Below are positions 21,523-33,309 of a stretch of 64,000 bases of DNA, piece by piece (within the stretch, counting starts at the first letter, position 1; each line of letters opens with the position of its first letter). The position numbers and the translations under genes were made by a program. The notes beneath the pieces were generated by a model that saw nothing but the letters and a program-made list of their open reading frames with translations, was not told where the DNA came from and ran no database searches. The DNA is from Thereva unica. Lineage: Eukaryota > Arthropoda > Insecta > Diptera > Therevidae. The stretch covers positions 5,250,207 through 5,314,206 of the forward strand of contig OX465283.1 of assembly GCA_949987705.1 (NCBI GenBank), read 5' to 3'.

Positions 21523-24500
21523 ACGCCGAACGTTAAATAAATTTGTCACAAAATACTTGAAGACACCAAAGCAATCACCAATGGCGCCCACAATTTGCAC
21601 CGAGAAAGAGTCCCGCTTACGAGGTAGAATAGCACGGGATCCCAGGAAGAGATCACCAGGCTCGTCGTCCGTTATTAGCTATGGTAAGTGTTTTTTATAT
21701 AGGATTACTGTTCCGTTATTTACTTTTGCACAAGAGTACGATTCTAGTGTTGGTCAGCTCCTTGACCTTTGGCACCATGGCACGATATTTCTCTGTGTTA
21801 AACTTGTTGCCTTCGAACGTCGTGTATATTCTCTCACCTGGTGAGAGATTCCTAATCACATAAATTATATTTTTTTGCTGAATAAACAATTCGCGCACGT
21901 TTGAGTGCCGGATAAACACTTCTCTCCACATTCAGCACAATAGCCCCGCGGATTAAGTGTGGTACAGAACTGCTGAGATAATATCCCGGAGGCGCAAGCA
22001 TGTGTGAACATTATTCTAAGCGAGTTTTTCCACATTCATCGACGTTTGGGAACACTTCATGCGTTTTTGGAACGTTGCTTACCGGGCTATAAAGATATCC
22101 ACGACATGTGAGGTAATAAACTCCAAAAATAGCAACGTATAAATCACGTTTTATCTTGGAATCGATTGATTTGCTCTCTATTAAAAAAAACTACTCCATG
22201 AAGAAGAATCCATTTTGTTTGTGAAGTTGAAGAATTGCTGAAGCAAATAGTTGAAGTTCTTGTTAACCAGTGGCCTATTCAATTGTCCAGTGAAGAATAT
22301 CTTGTTTTCTTTCAGCACGACCATTTTAAATCTTGAAATTTTGCTTTGTTGTGATTCCACTCCTCAAGAATTCAAGTGGTTTCAGATCTAATGAGAACAG
22401 CGACAATATTCTGGCCACGAAAGGTGGTTAGTTCAGTCCTAATATACGCAGCGCCAGTGTAGGCCGCACCATTGAACAGGATGGCTTACAGCAGAAAATG
22501 AAGGACCGCATTCAGACTTCTTACACCCGCGCGTGCTCTGCATCATGACCATAGACATACTGGCAAAAGAAGGCATGCGTATAACGGAAACGTGATAACG
22601 GAATTGGGACGAGTCTGTTACCGTGAAAATGGGATGTTTCTGTGGACGAGACGGTGGAACTTATTCCAAACTTGCGGAGATGGCTTACGAGGGACTGTGA
22701 AGAAGTGAGCTACGACCTCACGCAGCTCTTGAGTGGACGTGAATGTTAAACGAAATACCACCATATTTTCGGGCACGATGATTCATCGGTGTACCCTATA
22801 TGCGAAGACATCCAGAGGGATAGAGGGTAGTAGTATAGCAACCTTTCTCCGTTCTCCGAAGCCACCTTTTTCACAATATTGCGCAATTGAGCTTTTGGTT
22901 TGTGTCTTGGGCTGAAGCTTTGTCTTGGGTTCAAGGGATACGCCACCTGTGTGGAACTAGTTTAAACTTGCCTAGAGTGGGCTAGTGCGTCTCGGCTTTC
23001 CAGACCAAACAACAAGACCTACAGATCAGACAGACAGACTAGACTGACAAACCAGATAGACAGACCAGACAGGCAGACCAGACAGATAGATAGACCAGAC
23101 AGATTAAGAAAACACATGCACTAACCCACCCACGTTTCCATTTTCCTCGTCTTCAGGATGGCCTGGGCAAATCGCACTACCCTCAACCATTCCTCGGGGC
23201 CTCGGAGCATTATGCCAACAATTGTGCGGGGGTCATGCTTTCGAGCTCTCTCTACACCACGCTTCGCTCGACATCCCACCTAATACGTTCGAAGAATGTT
23301 GCTGGCCCTGGCAGTCCTCGCCTGCTCCTCTCTCTACGGACGTACTGCCTCTCCTAGGCTAGCAGGTCCATCGGAATGACTCCGGCGACCACCAGCACTG
23401 CAGGCTCAGAGACCGTGCAGCAAGAACACACGACACGGAGAGCTCCCCGTCTCTGTGCTGCGGCCATGCGCTTGCGGTATTTTCATACCGCAGCGCATCG
23501 GCCCACACCTCTGCTCCATAGAGCAAGATCTACTCGGCCGTGCGCATGAGCAGACGTCGCATGCAGGGTCTGGGACCGTGAACGTTTGCCATGATCCTGG
23601 TAAGAGACGCTACCGCCGCCGCTGCCTTGTCCGCTGCTTGCAGCACATGCCTTGCAAAGGATATCTTGTTATCAAGCATAGTTCCAATGTACTTTACGGC
23701 CCTTGCTGATTCGATTGTCTTCCACCCAAAAATTGTGTATCGTGTTGATACGCTTTTTCGTGAATAACACGATCTCCGTTTTGTGAGCTGCAAGCACAAG
23801 CCCGCAGTCTTCCATCCAGGAGGAAATTCTACGCATTGCCTGGTTGAGGCGCATCTGCGCAGCTTCGACATCTCCCGCGGTGATGGTCAGCATACCCAGG
23901 AAAACACTCTCGGGCATATCCAGACGGAGCCCTTCGTAGGAATTGTTCCAAACGTCAGGTACCAGAATGGTACTATTTCACTAAATATACACAATAATTA
24001 ACTACGAACTTTCAATACTATCTAAAGTCTGAAATGTCAAAGATTATGATCAACATCCCGAAAAAGTATGAAAAGTTCATAAAAGTAGGCTGAACCTTTT
24101 CGCGTAGTTAAAATTGAACGTGTATAACGAATCTAGCGACGAAATATGCCCGAATAATTTACATTATATCGAATACCGCCCGGGAAGCGGCATGCGTGAG
24201 CCCGGGAAAGATCCCCATTGACATTTTGGCGAATAAAACAAACATACATATCTATGGTCCCAACTATCTGGGTGGAGTGTTGAAAACTGTCCAGCGGCTA
24301 ATGGCCGATGAACCCACGATGACGTAATTTTTGGCGTGTGTTCGTTACATAACGTGAATTTTCGTAAAAGATTTGCATGATTCCTATACGGTCATTTGAT
24401 ATCCCTCATGATTCATTTGCCATGCGCCTAGATGACATATCTACTTATTGAATTTTAATCCGCCATGTTGAATGTGTCGCAAATACACTAGAAACCACTA

Positions 24501-27500
24501 AAACCTTGCTTTGGATCACTCAAATTACTTATGACAGTCACTAAGCCATCAGTCCGCACCATTATGTGTGTAAATTGTATGTATTTTTAATGTCAGCCTA
24601 TTGCACGTGCACAAGACTGCGCCTTATAAAAAAAATGCACGTTTTTATGTGAAAACTAAATGAAAACGCGAAATTATCACTTTTGTGAAATGATATGATG
24701 ATGAAATGTTATTCCAAATTAAATAAAAAAATGTCACACTCTTATTATGACAGCTACAAAAAGTCCCGCCATCTGTTGATGCCTTTACGAAAGTTTTAAA
24801 AGTTGCCAAATATGTTGTGCAAAATAAGTCGAACACGATTTCAGTGCGGGGAGATCAATGCCCCTATTAAATTGCATTGCGCAAAATACGTCTTTGTTAA
24901 CCGATAAAGTGAGATAAAGCGCGGAGAAGCTGTATTTTAATTAGTCGCATGCTAATGACAATAATGGAGCAGGATTTTTCCGCGCTTTTTTTTACTGGGA
25001 AATTGTTCGCACGTCAGATTTTTATTCTGATGAATTAATCTGTGCGCGAGCAGCAGCAATTTGCAATTTGTAATTTCCTGTTAATACGCCACGCTGTGCG
25101 ACTCTGATGACAGTGACAGCGCGCTGCTAATGCGATTACGTGTCCGGTAAACACTTTTCTTTTTTCGCCATCGCTATGTGAAATGAAAGAATCTGTCAGC
25201 ACCATCTGGTTGCAAAAAATATATCCAGAAAAATGTACAGATTCTCTCTTCTCTCTAGAGTGGATCATTTCATTGTATTTTGAATGTTGCTGGTTGCTGA
25301 GGGTGGTCTCATCGCGCGACAAAATGTGTCAAACTCAAGCAACGAATATCTTGCCTGGAGTTTTGATTGATGCGTTCAAAATAAGATGGCAGCTCGCATG
25401 GAAAATATTTATTTTCTTTTCCAGCTGTAAACAAATGCAGCACAGCACCCACGCTAAAGTCTTCGCACAAGCCGTCATATATAAGCAAATCTCAGCAGAA
25501 ACAGCGGTAAACATTCCCATAAATCGAAGAACAATAAAAATATCAACATGGAAGCTGAAAAACAAAATAAAAACTCCGTTCTAAATATAGTCAAAGTGTA
25601 TACAGATCGGACGAAATTCATCCGTCGTCGTCGTCGGCGGATTATGCCCGGCGTTGTTGTATCATCACATTTTGTGCAAATTGAAAGCTCCCTCGAACAT
25701 CTGTGTGGATCGAACGCAGCAGCAACGAACATGCCCTCGAGCGCGTGGTGAACAACGTGACCCTAGCGGAGCCGCTTGACAGCTTGGGAAGAAAATCGGC
25801 GAGTCGGCATGCAGCAAAGACGAGCCACAAACATCGATGATCCGATTTCAAAGGGAACAGAACAATCAGCCACCACCAAACGTGAAGCAGCAAACAGCAC
25901 AGCTCAGCACCCGCTGGTGTACGAGATGAGCGGTGGCGTGGTATGGGACCCGGTAGCTTCTCGGGCGACTTGAACTCCGAGGCCACGGAAGTTGTGTGCC
26001 GAGTACAGATGGAGCCGGCAGCTATAGGGACATCAGGGTGAGCAGCTACACGTGATTATGCCAAGACACCGCATTCATGAGTTTCTTCGAGCGATATTCG
26101 CGTTTTTGACAGAAAACAAAGCAAACATGAAAAGTCGCAGGATGTGTGAGAGCGCGGCGCTGTTGTCAGTGGTGGCACTTCTGGACGACTCACGTGTTCT
26201 GCGGTGCTTCAGCTGTTGATTTTTGTGATCCCGTTTTTCTACTTAGGGCGTCAAGCTTTGTGATTTTTGCAATTTTAAATCGGGGGGGAATTATTGTGTA
26301 ATGAATTAGCGGCGACGCGACTGGAAAGCGGGTTCGGCCGCGTGCTGTGCTCTTGCGAAAAACATATACTTTCGTAGTGGCGAATCGCAATCGACACCGA
26401 CTCAGGTTCTTGTTTAAATCATCAGAATGAAAGCGAGAATCAAAGGTGGACGTCTATAGAGGGAGAGGGAGGCCACAAATGACGTTTATGTAACAAAGTA
26501 ATGACAGAACAATTTTTTTCGTGAAATACTTAAATCCCGTTGCTTTTGTTTGTTTATATGAAAAAAAAAAAAATGTTTTACTTGAAAGTAAATACGTAAT
26601 ACGTGGAAATGCTGGGGATTTCGCTTTTGTGTTTCTGTTCTCTGTCAGCGTGGCTAGTGAGGTTATGCAATGCAGCTCTGCGAATCCAGTGAATAGACTT
26701 CAATGGTGCTTGTTATTTGTTCTGTGAATTCTTCTGGAGTCTTTTCTACTAGGGTAAAAGGCAATTTTTGTTGTAGGTTTCTTGATAGCTTTGTGGGGAA
26801 TGGTATACGGCTCAATGTATTGTGAACAACACGAGCTGTCACTTCGCAGTTCTTTGGTCAAGGGAAGAGTAAGGGCGAAGTTTGTGGTGCTGATCAAAAC
26901 TAGAATCGATTTCTGTTTTATCTCGAGTTGCATGAAAAATGTATTTATGTACGCTTAGCTGTCAAGCGGTTGTGGGTCGGAAATGATTTGGAATACACAC
27001 CCACACATATAAAATCGCATTGTATTATACAAAATATTGAGTGTAACACGTTGAGTCGTGTTGCTCTAAAAACTGACATTTGTGTTGATCAATACGTTGA
27101 GCCGTGTATCATCCCACATACAAATTTCGAGGAATTTTGACAGCGACACAAATACTTTTGAGTGCAGGAACTATTAACTATCGCTTGACAATAAATGTCC
27201 ATCACGTACCTTTTGCGAAAGACACTTATGTATTTTTTAGGGAATTGGTGTTTGACGATGGCCCTTGTGCTGATGGTCGAGTATTGTGTCGTGACAAGTG
27301 GTTTGAACTAACGAAAGGGACGTTTCAGTCGCATTAGCCGAAAAGGGTCGAAAGTAGAAGTGCTAATTTGAGTTTAGGCCTCTGCGCTGAAAGTCGTAAT
27401 TCGACTGAAACGTCACTTTCGTCGGATCAAACGACTTGTCATGACACACGACTTGACTTTCAGCGCAGGGGCCAATGATCCGGGTGATTCCACAAACGTA

Positions 27501-30500
27501 GAAGGGCCATTACCCGAAACGCATTTTCTTTGGCATATCCTTCTCGAGGCTCATACGAGGCATTTCAGTGCATTTTGATACGTCTGTGTAATAAGGAACT
27601 CTCGCGCTATTAGTTCTATTTCCTCTGTCGGGAAATCCATTGGCTACCTTGGGTGAAATGCGTTGTGATATGGCATTGTTGCCCTATGCTCCCATAGTCC
27701 TTTTAGTATTTGTCTGTAACAGAGAGTTAAATCTATATCATTTCTTCGTCTAACTTCGGCTCAGATCCTCTGTTTGCGAGCCGAGAATCTTTTCTGCGGT
27801 TATGGTCGGTGGCGACATATATTGTATTAAGAGCGAAAGAAAAAATTTCTTAATTTTTCGTGCACAAGAAAGCATGGAGACAAAATTGCGTAGGTTTTTG
27901 CAACTTCTTGCGTACGTATGGTCCCACATTCGAAAACGGAAACAGACTTATTGTAATCCCATAAGTTTGTACTCAACTACACTTCGTACAACAATTTTAA
28001 CGGAAGCTATTGAAGACTCATCAACCAAATAACGAAAGCCACGCGGTCTACACTTATCTTCTCATTATCTTTATGGTGTATTCAAAAACTATTCCGAATT
28101 CGATCACTTACAACATTTTTATCGCTTTTATAATCAAAAACCGATTGCCTAACTAGCAACCGCTGCGCGCCTGTATTTATATCTCCAATCTCCTTTCTTT
28201 TACATTTTCCAGATCTTTCTTCTTACTTATAGACTATTATTTTTCCCGAAAATTCGTTAAAACACTTCCTAGAAACTTCGAAGCTGTCCTAAGTCTCCAA
28301 TTACAGTTCGTTTAAATTTTGTCGCATAGATGGCGCCCTATTCGAAAGCTTTTCTGAGTCTTGAATTAGTGGGATGATACACGAGTCAACGTGTCTCTGC
28401 AACACACTGTCAGTTTGTTGCGCGGAGGTGATACACGAGTCAACACGCTACACGCAACACTCTGTGTAATAACATTGCGATTTCATATGTATGGGTGTGC
28501 ATTCCAAATTATTTTCACCCAGAATCGCTTGACAGTTACGCATACATAAACATTTTTCAAGCAACTGGAGGAAAAATAGAAATCGTTTCTAGTTTCAGTC
28601 AACACCGCACACTTCACCCTGACCCGTCCCTTTGCCTACGAACTGCGCAGAAAAAGCTCGTGTTTCAGAACATGTTGACCCGTGTATCATCCCCCTAACA
28701 TTTTGTTCAATGTTCAAATTATTACGAATAGGTGGCGGCACATTATTGGTAAGATCATCAGAATATTCTAAGCGAAGTTAAGGCCCACGAATACGCAGAC
28801 CGAAAAAAAGCCTTTACTTTTGTCAAATTTGAATATTCTAACGCCTTTTAGATTCCACTTTCGCGGTTTCTTGTTGGTTTTACTGAGTTTTCGTGCAGAG
28901 TTTACCCTGAGATCAGTAAAGATTAATACTGCGTTTCCTTGAGAGTTTAACCCGAGTTATATGTCATGGAAACAGACACAGTTAAAGATTTTCAACTCTG
29001 CTCAACTCAACGAAACTAGTTGGCTAGAGTCTACGCACTCAACTAAAAACGCCACACTAGCAGAGGTACAAAAAGTGCAAATGTCGCTCCTCGCTTGGAC
29101 GTCAGAAGAGACTTCATATTTAATAAATACTTTCACAGACTGAAAACTCAGAAATAGAAACGGCATAGAGTTAAGTCGTTGAGTTGAAGGAAGTGCTATT
29201 TTCCACAACTCAACTCGACTCCCACGGAGAATCGGTATAAGATTACTAAGGTTACATGGAAATGGGCGTTGAGTAAAGTTTCGTTAAGGGCTTAAACAGA
29301 ACCAATCCGTTGCGTCCGTTTTTAAAAATTGGAAAATAAGCTTTCCATGAGACGAACGGAGCGATAGCCACAATCAAGCGAACGGAAAGTAAAAAAAGAA
29401 GAAACGTGCGTAGCGGACGGAACGGATTGGTTCTGTTTGAGCCTTTAATCCAAGAAAACTCGACGAAACCAAGACTGTTAAGCTGGGTTTTGCATATGTG
29501 TGGGGTTGAGAGTATCTTTTACTGAACGATGCAATGGTAAATTGATTATCTGTCACTTTAACCCAGAACCGTCATGAAAACAACATCGAGTTAACTTGAG
29601 GACAAACTTTACCCCAGTACATATTGAACATTTTACGTTTGACAGTTTTAAAAAGTTTCGAGCTGTCGACGAAACTTTGCGTTTTTATTTTGTACAGGTC
29701 CACTTTATTCTCCCACTTTGTGCTCGGGATGTAAACTCCTCTTAAAATATGCAAAAATCTAGTGAAAGATTCACATATGTGATTCACAAACGCGGATATG
29801 ATGACTTTGCTAACCTCTAGACTAAACTAATTATTACTTGAAAATTGTTTGCATATTCAAGTTTTTCTGTCAATCTATCGATAAAAATCATTTCAATCTA
29901 CTAATTGACATAACTCACGTTTATTTCTACTAATAATTCCCCACAAGGGTGTTCCACCTTTCTCATCAGATATTCTCATATTACAGCGTCGCGTCGTGTG
30001 TTATCGCGACACGTTATCACTTCTGCAAGACTGCAAGCCTTTCAATTTTTCCAACTCCAATACTTCCGTAATTTCAAATTCAAAAATTATCAAGTAAAAT
30101 TGCGCAAAAGTCTCGCTTTGTAAAACGTGATTGGAAAACTTCGATTTTCCTGCTTGGTATAAATAACATAATCTCTCATCAGAACACAGATGACAAGGGA
30201 ATTAAAAGGTATTGAAAGAGTTAGTCGATAGCCCAGCAGACAATGGACGACTGCCACTATAGACAAATTGCCGGCCACAATATTGTTGTTGTGATGTGAG
30301 TGACACACATGGCAATTGTATCTGATTGTCACTCGAGATTCCACGTGCTACGTTTGTATGTACATGTACATCATATGTCCAATTCTCTGTCCGCCTGATG
30401 ACTTCGAAGTACGACAAATTAAATTATAGTAAAAACACGTTTCTCTTTACGTGTTAGATTGATTAAAAAGAAATTTGCTGCTTTCACCTGTTAAATGAAA

Positions 30501-31166
30501 ATTGATTAAAATGTTTTCTTTTATTTTGTTTCAGCAGGAAAAATCACCCATCGGAGGTCTGTAGCCGTCAGAAATGCATCTTCCAAATTGGTATCGTTAA
30601 GATCATCCGGCAGCGAATCAATATACGAGAGTGACACCAACGATGAAAGTGTTCAATCATCCACCTCGTCACGTGACGACACCTCACTAGTATCTAATTC
30701 CTCAGCAGCCGCCGTAAATAAAGCATCATCATCATCGTCATCGTCAAGCTGTACCTGTTCCGAGCGTCTATCGCCAACATCGGCGCTCGATAGCGATTAC
30801 ATTTCAAGGATAAGCTCCTGCCAGGAATGCTATCAGAAAATGGGTGTCCTTTGCGTGTCCAAGGATACACTCAACTTGAACGAGGAGTCAAGCTCAGTAT
30901 CATCAACCTCGTCGTCAACGTCATCATCAGACCATGAACTGCTCGCCAAACCGAATCTATATGCAAGGCGGAAAAACTCAAAAGGTTTGCTGGAGATTGC
31001 CATAAAAACCATAAAGCTCATCAAACGCAATCAACTTCTCCAGCAAAAGCTCGCACAGCTGCAGTTCGAGACGAGAGCTTTCGTCGAATCTGTAATGGCG
31101 AATCCCGAGAATCGAGCTCTGCGCGACAAAATAGAACAATCGAAAACCACCACTACACAAACATAA
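21523..31166 (+). CDS. Serine-rich protein of unknown function with C-terminal helix
   Basis: Coding exons are 21581-21683 and 30535-31166. They join in frame across GT-AG sites to about 244 residues; the 5' exon also has an acceptor at 21521-21522 followed by leader from 21523. The start is the ATG giving MAPTICTEKESRLRGR. The N-terminus is basic (RGRIARDPRKR). The centre has long Ser runs interrupted by acidic residues, with a Cys-rich spot (SSCQECYQK). The C-terminal 55 residues (from KGLLEIAIKTIKLIKRN) form a likely amphipathic helix or coiled coil. I do not recognise the family; the acidic and Ser-rich make-up suggests a disordered regulatory protein, by inference. The 8.85 kb intron is filled with transposon debris. 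The exon 2 acceptor is a CAGCAG tandem. Confidence 0.72.
22420..22930 (+). mobile_element. R1-clade LINE 3' fragment, + strand
   Basis: The + strand shows VVSSVLIYAAPV, then a tail with SRK-RTAFRLLTPARA, then a WTRRWNLFQTCG-like segment and a degenerate HRCTLYAKTS segment, in the order of an R1 RT end and C-terminal domain. Frames shift and stops occur. It lies inside the large intron of the serine-rich gene. Confidence 0.55.
22990..23115. repeat. (CAGA)-type degenerate simple repeat
   Basis: Repeated CAGACAGA/GACCAGACAG words form an imperfect tetranucleotide array between two R1 fragments that point in opposite directions. Confidence 0.8.
23150..23950 (-). mobile_element. R1-clade LINE RT and C-terminal fragment, minus strand
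   Basis: Minus-strand frames read AAQMRLNQAMRRISSWMEDC, then LAAHKTEIVLFTKKRI, then KYIGTMLDNKISFARHV and DKAAAAVASLTRIMANVHGP. These are successive blocks of an R1-clade RT thumb region. The frame must shift around 23700, and the C-terminal cysteine-rich part (near 23160-23300) is decayed. The RT N-terminal half is missing. Confidence 0.8.
23960..26790. other. Intronic sequence without recognised features
   Basis: This is part of the intron of the serine-rich gene. Open frames on both strands near 25183-25986 look like composition effects in a GC-richer patch. A (CGT)n-like word near 25620 recurs at 39957. No element ends were found. Confidence 0.4.
26795..27115. mobile_element. MITE family B, copy 1
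   Basis: GGGGAATGGTATACGGCTCA at the left is matched inverted by TGAGCCGTGTATCATCCC at the right, followed inward by further matching words (GTATTG..AACACGA). The element is about 321 bp. It has the same ends as the copy at 28371-28695. No target duplication is certain. Confidence 0.65.
27260..27473. mobile_element. MITE family A, copy 1 (GGCCCYTGTGCTGA ends)
   Basis: GGCCCTTGTGCTGA at the left is matched inverted near 27473. Inside, a second inverted pair (CTGCGCTGAAAGTCGTAATT and partner) makes each arm itself palindromic. It closely resembles the copy at 55817-56038. Flanking 3-bp words are GAT and AAT, so any duplication has decayed. Confidence 0.75.
27480..28365. other. Intronic sequence without recognised features
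   Basis: No gene, tandem array or element end was found between the two MITEs. Confidence 0.4.
28371..28695. mobile_element. MITE family B, copy 2
   Basis: GGGATGATACACGAGTCAAC at 28371 is matched inverted by GTTGACCCGTGTATCATCCC at the right end. The left terminus is duplicated internally (GTGATACACGAGTCAACACG near 28429). About 325 bp, no coding capacity. Confidence 0.75.
29286..29447. mobile_element. Short MITE, TIR GGCTYAAACAGAACCAATCC
   Basis: GGGCTTAAACAGAACCAATC near 29288 is matched inverted by GGATTGGTTCTGTTTGAGCC near 29424-29443, continuing inward with the CGTCCG words. The element is about 160 bp. The flanks are TTA and TAA, so a 3-bp duplication is not exact. Confidence 0.65.
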
Positions 31167-31916
31167 ACAGAAAAAAGCAAATAAAACGTTTAAAAATAAT
31201 ATTAAATATAATTAAAAAACAAACAAACAAAAAAGCTTGACAGTAAAAATAATATTTAAAAAAAAAAGCAAAGCCACTAAAAATCATCATTTTTTTTATA
31301 ATTAAAAAGAGAGAAGAATATCGTGTTGTTTCTTATACATTTATGATTATAGTACATTTTCGTATTACTGATAGCATAGTTTTAGGCGTTAACTTTATTT
31401 ATTGTGAATTGTATTATATGAAAAAAAAAGTGAAAAGCAAAAAAAAAAATCTTATCTAGATTTCTAGCACTTTAAAAAAAAACAAATAAAATAAAAAAAA
31501 AACTACTGAAGCATTATATACTAGTAGGGATCTCAAAATTCGCTTGAATTCTTTTGTAGAAGTATTTATATGAATTAAAAAAAAAACAAATACATTTAAA
31601 TATAAAAAAAACAAATACCATTAAAGAAGAGCAACTTCTTCGCACGTTTTTTCCACAATTAAAACAAAAAAAACTTTAATCAAAAAAGCAATTTCTTAGA
31701 TTTTAGAGTAAAAACAAAAAAACTTTTTAAATTTTTTTAATTGAAAATTGTATTTAAAAAACAAAAAATATAAAAATTAAATATTTCCGTTAAGAAGGAA
31801 ATTTGTAGAAACGCAAGAAATAAAAGTTTCTTCTTGTTCATTAAAAAAACGTTTTTGTTGTTTTATTTATATTAATTTTTTTTTAGTGTTATATAATTTT
31901 TTGTTTTCAAATAAAG
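31167..31916 (+). other. 3' UTR of serine-rich gene with AATAAA signals
   Basis: Very A/T-rich sequence follows the stop codon. AATAAA hexamers lie at 31180-31185, 31819-31824 and 31910-31915, so several polyadenylation sites are possible; the distal one fits the end of the A-rich tract. Confidence 0.5.
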
Positions 31917-31919
31917 CAC

Positions 31920-32335
31920 GAACTGGATTTATGTCTTCAGGTATTAACATAGGTGTGCACAGCAAAGGTGCACCAACAAGTTCATGGAAAGCGACGAGAA
32001 ACGTTCCAATTTCTTAGAGGAGCTTATTGTAGGCACAGGTGATACTTGACAGATTGTGGTTTTGTGCTTGGGCTGAGTAGTATCAAGGTTGTTAACACTG
32101 AGGTTGCTTTGCCCTAGTTCTAGATTTTTATTCAAGATTCTTAAGTCAAGGTAACTTAATTTTTATAAACCTCATGAAAACCTCCACCTTAAAAATCTCA
32201 AAAATCATCGTTGGATATTATTTGCTTCATTTAAGAAAGAGTTACAAAAATTTAGTAGTCTGCGGTTTCATTGAACACACTCCTTTCTTTCGAGATTGCC
32301 ATACACGACTGATCCTTTTTTTTATATATGAAAAA
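31920..32335. other. Non-coding stretch, nothing recognised
   Basis: No gene or repeat is seen between the 3' UTR and the next LINE fragment. Confidence 0.4.
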
Positions 32336-32337
32336 AC

Positions 32338-32505
32338 CAAGCTTAGGAGTAACCCTTTATACTACCAGTCCGTCATGTCGTTCAGTTAATGGTGCAATGT
32401 CTAGTAGTAAGCTTGACTTGAAGAGTAGAGGAGAATAGGAAAGGTTAGGGGGGTCTGGAGGGTGTAGAAGAGAATGACTATGAACCTCACGTTTGAACTC
32501 TAATG
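32338..32505 (-). mobile_element. CR1/jockey-like LINE 3' end, short copy
   Basis: About 165 bp align throughout with 33310-33475, for example GCTTAGGAGT...CCTT and AGTAGTAAGCTTGA. It is a 5'-truncated second copy of the same LINE, carrying only the C-terminal coding end and tail. Confidence 0.8.
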
Positions 32506-33305
32506 GGCCGTCCACACTACGCGGACTTAGATCCCACGCGCTTTTCACCGTACGGCCTCAGAAAAAAGCGCGCATGAGCATTTAATTTTATGAATCGTGA
32601 GTAAATTGAGAAAACCGTCAAGAAGCCCGTGTTGTGTGGACGTACAATGTACCTTTTTAAGCACAGCCTTATGTCCGCGCAGTTTGGCCGTACTGCCTTT
32701 GCCATTAAAAATATTGCAAACCACCACCTTCGCAAATAAATATTAAAAAAAGTGCATTTCATCGCATTAGTTTTCATTATTACTGAAATAATCGCGAAAT
32801 CCCCTAAAAAGGGGCGTTTTTTGCATTTTTAGGGGTGACGCCCTAATTTTAGGACCGCGGGACCTCGATTTTCGTGATCAGCGACCCCAAAAACGTTTAG
32901 GGTTCGATTTTCTTAACGGTGTTATTTTGGAACACCCCCCCCCCGCGTTTTGAATGGACTATTTGGACTTTTGGATCGTATAAGGGGCTCTTTAGTGAGG
33001 TATCCGTTGCAAAGAGTACCGTGGCTGTAATTTTTACATATTGCACTGAATGGGACAACTAGTATCCTGATATCCTCTTTCTATTGCGGTCCAGTAATTT
33101 TCTGGAGTTATTGCTAAAGGCCCGCCATGCCAAGTACGGACTTCCAGTTGTTTTTCACAAGAGTTCGATCGTCTTGCCCACTTTTACCAAACTAGTGATT
33201 ATCGAAGAAGTATAATCAAAGCACTTTTCATTGTACTGGAAGTATTAAGAAGCCGAGACTCCTTCGATGAAGCTACATATACATATATATATTTGTTTGT
33301 GGTAA
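32500..33305. other. Spacer with a possible short MITE (about 32501-32690)
   Basis: GGGCCGTCCACACTACGCGG near 32503 has a partial inverted match near 32670-32690 (CCGCGCAGTTTGGCC), suggesting a degraded MITE. A short GC hairpin (CCCCTAAAAAGGGG) lies near 32797. Nothing else is recognised. Confidence 0.35.
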
Positions 33306-33309
33306 GATA

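Noticed and set aside
25642..25986. 114-codon minus-strand frame in the large intron
   Set aside because: It is composition-driven in a GC-richer patch with frames open on both strands, and no motif is visible.
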